A DNA stretch of 45,612 nt. It comes from SHAN690 sp040905305. GTDB lineage: Bacteria > Bacteroidota > Bacteroidia > Flavobacteriales_G > Salibacteraceae. The position numbers and the translations under genes were made by a program. The DNA lies in assembly GCA_040905305.1 (NCBI GenBank), contig JBBDRU010000088.1, positions 1 through 45,612 of the forward strand, given 5' to 3'. This document shows, piece by piece, positions 41,897 to 45,612 of the stretch. The notes beneath the pieces are model-generated. The model was not told where the DNA came from and searched no databases. It worked only from the letters and a program-made list of their open reading frames with translations. Every line of letters starts with the position of its first letter. Position 1 is the first letter of the stretch.

Positions 41897-43069
41897 TCAC
41901 ATCATTTCAATAACACCAGCCGCTCCTTGTCCGGTTCCCACACACATGGTAACCACACCATATTTTTCATTTCTGCTTTTTAACGCATGCATCATCTGCA
42001 CGGTGAGTTTTGCGCCCGTGCAACCAAGCGGATGACCAATCGCAATTGCTCCCCCATTTATATTCACGATATCAGGATTCAGACCGGTTTCGCGAATCAC
42101 TGCTACCGATTGTGAAGCAAAGGCTTCATTTAGCTCGACCAAATCAATATCGCTTTGCTTCAAGCCTGCTTGCTTGAGCGCCATTGGAATGGCTTCAACC
42201 GGTCCAATGCCCATGATTCTTGGTGGCACACCCGCAACAGAGTATGCTCGAAGCCGCGCAATCGGTTCTACACCAAGCTCTTTGAGCATCTTTTCTGAAA
42301 CGACCATTACAAAAGCAGCGCCATCGCTCGTTTGAGAAGCATTGCCGGCAGTAACAGTTCCCTTTGCATCAAACACAGGTCTAAGACGAGACAGTGCATC
42401 AATGTTGGTGTCGGGTCGCGGCCCTTCATCGGTGTCGAAGGTATATTTTCTGGATTCCCGTTTGTTATCTTGAACAAAGATCTCCTCCACTTCCAAAGGA
42501 GCAATTTCATCCTTAAACGCACCGGCTTTAATCGCACGGATGGCTTTCATGTGCGACTGATATCCAAATTCATCCTGATCTTCTCTGCTCACCTTATACT
42601 CTTTAGCTACAGCCTCAGCAGTCAAGCCCATTCCCCAGTAATAATCATGATGTGCTTTGGCAACTTTGGCATTTGGAACAATCCGCCACCCACCAAAAGG
42701 AATCGGGCTCATGGTTTCCACACCACCTGCAATGATGCAGTCAGCCAATCCTGCATGAATCTTAGCAGATGCAATCGCGATGGTTTCAAGGCCCGAAGAA
42801 CAATAACGATTTACGGTCATGCCTGGCACTTTGTCGGTATTCAAGCTCATCAATGATATCATCCTGCCGATGTTGAGGCCTTGCTCTGCTTCGGGGGTTG
42901 CATTGCCTACAATGACGTCATCAATTTTTTCTTTGTCCAGGTTTGGCACTCCTTCAAGCATTGCTTGAATAACGTGTGCAGCCAGATCATCAGGACGCGT
43001 GAAACGAAGCTTTCCTTTAGGCGCTTTTCCCACCGCTGATCTTTTTCCTGCTATAATGTATGCGTTCAT
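41897..43069 (-). CDS. fadA: Acetyl-CoA acyltransferase (thiolase)
   Basis: A 390-residue thiolase of normal length. The nucleophile Cys90 lies in VNRYCSSGLE, the second catalytic block has NGGAIAIGHPLGCTGAK (histidine near residue 347), and the C-terminal cysteine is in TMCVGTGQGAAGV. It cleaves 3-ketoacyl-CoA to acetyl-CoA and a shortened acyl-CoA. The MNAYIIAGKRSAVGK start is typical. It is 23 bases after the FadB-like gene, and about 105 bases separate it from the acyl-CoA dehydrogenase, so all three are probably one operon. The symbol fadA is by function and position. Confidence 0.94.
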   Translation of the reverse strand: MNAYIIAGKRSAVGKAPKGKLRFTRPDDLAAHVIQAMLEGVPNLDKEKIDDVIVGNATPEAEQGLNIGRMISLMSLNTDKVPGMTVNRYCSSGLETIAIASAKIHAGLADCIIAGGVETMSPIPFGGWRIVPNAKVAKAHHDYYWGMGLTAEAVAKEYKVSREDQDEFGYQSHMKAIRAIKAGAFKDEIAPLEVEEIFVQDNKRESRKYTFDTDEGPRPDTNIDALSRLRPVFDAKGTVTAGNASQTSDGAAFVMVVSEKMLKELGVEPIARLRAYSVAGVPPRIMGIGPVEAIPMALKQAGLKQSDIDLVELNEAFASQSVAVIRETGLNPDIVNINGGAIAIGHPLGCTGAKLTVQMMHALKSRNEKYGVVTMCVGTGQGAAGVIEMM

Positions 43070-43092
43070 AATTTTCTAAAATTTTTGTGTTC

Positions 43093-45501
43093 TTAATTTC
43101 TCAACACTTTTCCAGTTTTTACCATGCTTTGCAACCGCTCCAGTGTCTTTTGAGTGGAGCATAATTCCAGAAATGCTTTTCGTTCCATGTCAAGCAAATA
43201 GCTTTCGGACACTTCTTGAGGATAGCTTAAGTCACCTCCACTCATCACCCAGCCTAGTTTTTCGCTGATCAAGCGATCGTGTTCGCTCATGTAATTACCT
43301 GCTGCCATAGTTTCTGCACCAACATAAACCAAACCTAACCCCTCGTTGCCAAGCACTTTAATATCGCTACGTTCTTTGGGTTGTGTGTATCCTTTTTCAA
43401 CCATTGCCATGGCTGCATTTTTTGCAATAGTGAGTTGAAGAGTGCGATTCATGACCACTTCATCAACTCCCTCGCGTAGGTAACCCAATTTAAACGCTTC
43501 TTTGGCTGATGTAGCTACTTTGGCCTGAGCAATAGTCATCAATCGATGTCTAAATTGATTGTTTCGGATATCGCCATCACGAAGTTCATCTGCAAGGCGA
43601 AGGGCAAATTCTTTCGTACCGCCTCCACCCGGGATAACTCCAACTCCAAACTCAACCAACCCCATGTATAATTCAGCATGAGCAACTACCTTATCTGCGT
43701 GCAGACAAAGTTCGCAACCACCACCTAAGGTTAGCTGATGTGGTGCCGCAATAACGGGAATGGAAGAATAGCGGACTCGCATCATGGTTTGCTGAAATTG
43801 TTTCACAGCAAAATTGAGTTCATCCATTTCCTGCTCGGCCGCCATCATGAATATGAGACCTACATTGGCACCAGCGCTAAAGTTTCCACCTTCGTTATAA
43901 ACGACTAACGCTTCATATTCGGCTTCTGCTAAATCAATAGCCTTGTTCAACCCTGCGAGCACTTCGCCTCCAATGGTGTTCATTTTTGTATGGAACTCAA
44001 TATTCAACACACCATCTCCCAAATCGGTAATTGTTGTGCCCGCATTTTGCCAAACGATGCCTTTCGACTTTGCAACCGACAAACTAACCGTTCCTTCTTG
44101 GCCAGGTATGTCCTCATAACTCGCTGACAGATGATTCCAAAACTGTTGTTTGCCTTCGTGGATTCTATAAAAAGAAGCAGCACCACTTTTGGCCATTTCA
44201 TCAATCCACGCAGCATACTTGACACCATCCTCTTTCAGCGCTTTTAAGCCTTCTTGAAAACCGATAGCATCCCAGGTTTCGAATGGCCCCATCTCGTATC
44301 CGAACCCTGCTTTTAGGGCATCATCAAGGCGGTAAACTTCATCGCTTATTTCCGGTACTCGATTACTGACGTATGCCATGATGCTCAAAAAGTGGTCACG
44401 GTAAAACTTCCCAGCTTTATCTTGAGCATTGAAAAGCGTCTTGATGCGTTTTGGCAGATTATCTTCTGCCTTCGCCATTTCCAAGGACTGAAATTTTGGC
44501 TTCGAACGAGGCACATAATCCATTTTTTCAAGATCGAGCGTCAGAATTTCTGATTTCCCTTTTTCGTCCTTAATTTTTTTGAAGAAACCTTTTTTGGTTT
44601 TGCTCCCCAACATATCGTTGTCCACCATGTGTTGGATGTAATCAGGAATTTCAAACAAATGCTTCATTTCGTCATCAGGCACATTGTCTTTGAGCCCGTT
44701 AGCTACATGCACCAGGGTATCTAATCCAACTACATCAGTAGTGCGAAAAGTGGCGGATTTAGGTCTGCCGATTACAGGACCTGTGAGCTTATCGATTTCG
44801 TCAACGGTGAGGCCGTTTTCTTTAACGTAATGAAACATCCACATAATGCTAAAAACCCCAACCCGGTTGGCAATAAATGCAGGGGTATCCTTGCAAAGGA
44901 CCGTAGTTTTTCCTAAAAAGCGTTTGCCATAGTCCATCAGAAAATCAAGCACTTGTTCACCCGTATCAGGGCCGGGAATAATTTCTAATAACATCAAGTA
45001 TCGTGGAGGATTGAAAAAGTGAGTTCCACAGAAATGCTTTTTAAAATCGTCACTCCTGTCTTTGTTCATCAACTGAATGGGAATTCCAGATGTGTTTGAT
45101 GAGATTATAGTACCTGGCTTTCTGTGTTTTTCTACTTTTTCAAACAGTTGTTGTTTGATATCAAGTCGCTCGATGATCACCTCCATCACCCAATCGCAAT
45201 CAGCAATTCCTGGCAAATCATCATCAAAATTTCCCGTTTCGATCAGCTTCACAGCAGATTTGTCATAAATTGGGGAAGGATTGCTTTTGATCGCAGATTG
45301 CAAGCTGTCGTTTACAATGCGGTTCCTAACAGTTTTAGAATCGATAGTAAGCCCTTTGGCTTTTTCTTTGTCGTTTAGCTCTTTTGGAACAATGTCGAGC
45401 AGCAAAACCTGCACACCTATATTAGCAAAATGACAGGCGATGCGAGAGCCCATTATTCCTGAGCCCAAAACAGCAACTTTATTAATTCTTCTTTTTGTCA
45501 T
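43093..45501 (-). CDS. 3-hydroxyacyl-CoA dehydrogenase / enoyl-CoA hydratase fusion (FadN-like)
   Basis: An 802-residue fusion with the dehydrogenase first: NAD-binding VAVLGSGIMGSRIA, the catalytic histidine in FCGTHFFNPPRYL, and C-terminal domain 1 with AFIANRVG. The enoyl-CoA hydratase domain follows near residues 490-680, with oxyanion and glutamate segments in GGNFSAGANVG, GGGCELCLHAD and MGLVEFGVGVIPGGGG. This is the FadN order (dehydrogenase then hydratase) seen in Bacillus and Bacteroidota, the reverse of E. coli FadB. It performs hydration and oxidation of enoyl-CoA in beta-oxidation. Its ATG overlaps the stop of the upstream regulator gene (ATGA), so translation is coupled. Confidence 0.94.
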   Translation of the reverse strand: MTKRRINKVAVLGSGIMGSRIACHFANIGVQVLLLDIVPKELNDKEKAKGLTIDSKTVRNRIVNDSLQSAIKSNPSPIYDKSAVKLIETGNFDDDLPGIADCDWVMEVIIERLDIKQQLFEKVEKHRKPGTIISSNTSGIPIQLMNKDRSDDFKKHFCGTHFFNPPRYLMLLEIIPGPDTGEQVLDFLMDYGKRFLGKTTVLCKDTPAFIANRVGVFSIMWMFHYVKENGLTVDEIDKLTGPVIGRPKSATFRTTDVVGLDTLVHVANGLKDNVPDDEMKHLFEIPDYIQHMVDNDMLGSKTKKGFFKKIKDEKGKSEILTLDLEKMDYVPRSKPKFQSLEMAKAEDNLPKRIKTLFNAQDKAGKFYRDHFLSIMAYVSNRVPEISDEVYRLDDALKAGFGYEMGPFETWDAIGFQEGLKALKEDGVKYAAWIDEMAKSGAASFYRIHEGKQQFWNHLSASYEDIPGQEGTVSLSVAKSKGIVWQNAGTTITDLGDGVLNIEFHTKMNTIGGEVLAGLNKAIDLAEAEYEALVVYNEGGNFSAGANVGLIFMMAAEQEMDELNFAVKQFQQTMMRVRYSSIPVIAAPHQLTLGGGCELCLHADKVVAHAELYMGLVEFGVGVIPGGGGTKEFALRLADELRDGDIRNNQFRHRLMTIAQAKVATSAKEAFKLGYLREGVDEVVMNRTLQLTIAKNAAMAMVEKGYTQPKERSDIKVLGNEGLGLVYVGAETMAAGNYMSEHDRLISEKLGWVMSGGDLSYPQEVSESYLLDMERKAFLELCSTQKTLERLQSMVKTGKVLRN

Positions 45502-45612
45502 GCTTCTTTAATTGTATGTTGTTCAATGGTATCGATCACTTCTTTGAAATGTTTCAATTTGGTAGGACTGATTTGGTTCAGTATTTTCTCGTTGAATTCT
45601 ACGACCGTTCGT
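45498..45612 (-). CDS. MarR-type transcriptional regulator, C-terminal part
   Basis: Only the last 37 codons are present; the gene enters from the right edge. The frame encodes VVEFNEKILNQISPTKLK and ends with the helix HFKEVIDTIEQHTIKEA. The helical tail with an NQISPTKL turn and a final FKEVIDTIEQ helix matches the C-terminal dimerisation helices of MarR proteins, and MarR regulators often head Bacteroidota beta-oxidation operons. With so little sequence this is an inference. The stop overlaps the FadN-like start by 4 bases, so a regulator of this operon is plausible. Confidence 0.5.
   Translation of the reverse strand, partial: RTVVEFNEKILNQISPTKLKHFKEVIDTIEQHTIKEA

Noticed and set aside
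1..45612. tRNA or rRNA genes, CRISPR arrays, transposases, phage genes
   Set aside because: None was recognised by eye; regularly spaced repeats, cloverleaf-like blocks and recombinase motifs are absent. A covariance-model search was not possible.

Overview
The window looks like a chromosomal contig from a member of the Bacteroidota, most likely an aerobic, heterotrophic, Cytophagales-like marine or soil organism. The support is: a Bacteroidota-type cytochrome c maturation locus, an RprX/RprY-like two-component pair, two secreted proteins ending in type IX secretion (T9SS) sorting domains, a carboxypeptidase-regulatory-like/TonB-dependent receptor, a PafA-type phosphatase, and several -7 promoter elements of the Bacteroidota form TAnnTTTG. 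The species cannot be named from the sequence. A run of ten N at 35041 shows that this is a draft assembly.

Layout. 1-171 (minus): start of a bacillithiol deacetylase gene. 211-7377 (plus): one tightly coupled run of nine genes, ccmB-ccmC-ccmD-like-ccmE-ccmF, then a DUF2520 dehydrogenase-like protein, a KdsC-like phosphatase, a UbiA prenyltransferase and Maf. The CcmE has a CxxxY haem-binding motif in place of HxxxY. 7449-9720 (plus): histidine kinase, response regulator, DUF493 protein. 9721-11718 (minus): TPR histidine kinase. 11954-16656 (plus): DUF4397/T9SS protein, NlpC/P60 lipoprotein, TonB-dependent receptor. 16747-20942 (plus): pyrG, PAP2 phosphatase, crcB fluoride channel, pafA phosphatase. 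20948-24806 (minus): DUF4197 lipoprotein, threonine aldolase, O-methyltransferase, M16 peptidase. 24897-26864 (plus): PD40/SPOR protein. 27393-31023 (plus): propeller-type LytS kinase and LytTR regulator. 31114-32784 (minus): duplicated-domain T9SS protein.

The most unusual part is 33550-37318 plus 37323-39462 (plus strand). It encodes a Rieske domain fused to an FMN glutamate-synthase-like domain, an unknown protein, a small outer-membrane-like protein, a TauE/SafE permease, a 49-residue membrane protein, and a second Rieske domain fused to a complete thiamine-diphosphate (acetolactate synthase/pyruvate oxidase family) enzyme. Two different catalytic modules each carrying an N-terminal Rieske [2Fe-2S] domain in one operon suggests a shared redox pathway that I do not recognise. 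The N run inside the first gene is flanked by the same nine bases on both sides. Removing the gap and one copy restores a complete 535-residue protein, so this is an assembly join and not a broken gene.

39654-45612 (minus): a fatty-acid beta-oxidation operon (MarR-type regulator tail, FadB/FadN-like fusion, thiolase, acyl-CoA dehydrogenase, small exported protein). No tRNA, rRNA, CRISPR array, transposase or prophage was seen. A recurring regulatory pattern is a TAnnTTTG-like -7 element lying 7-8 bases before the start codon of several transcription-unit leaders, which suggests very short or absent 5' leaders.
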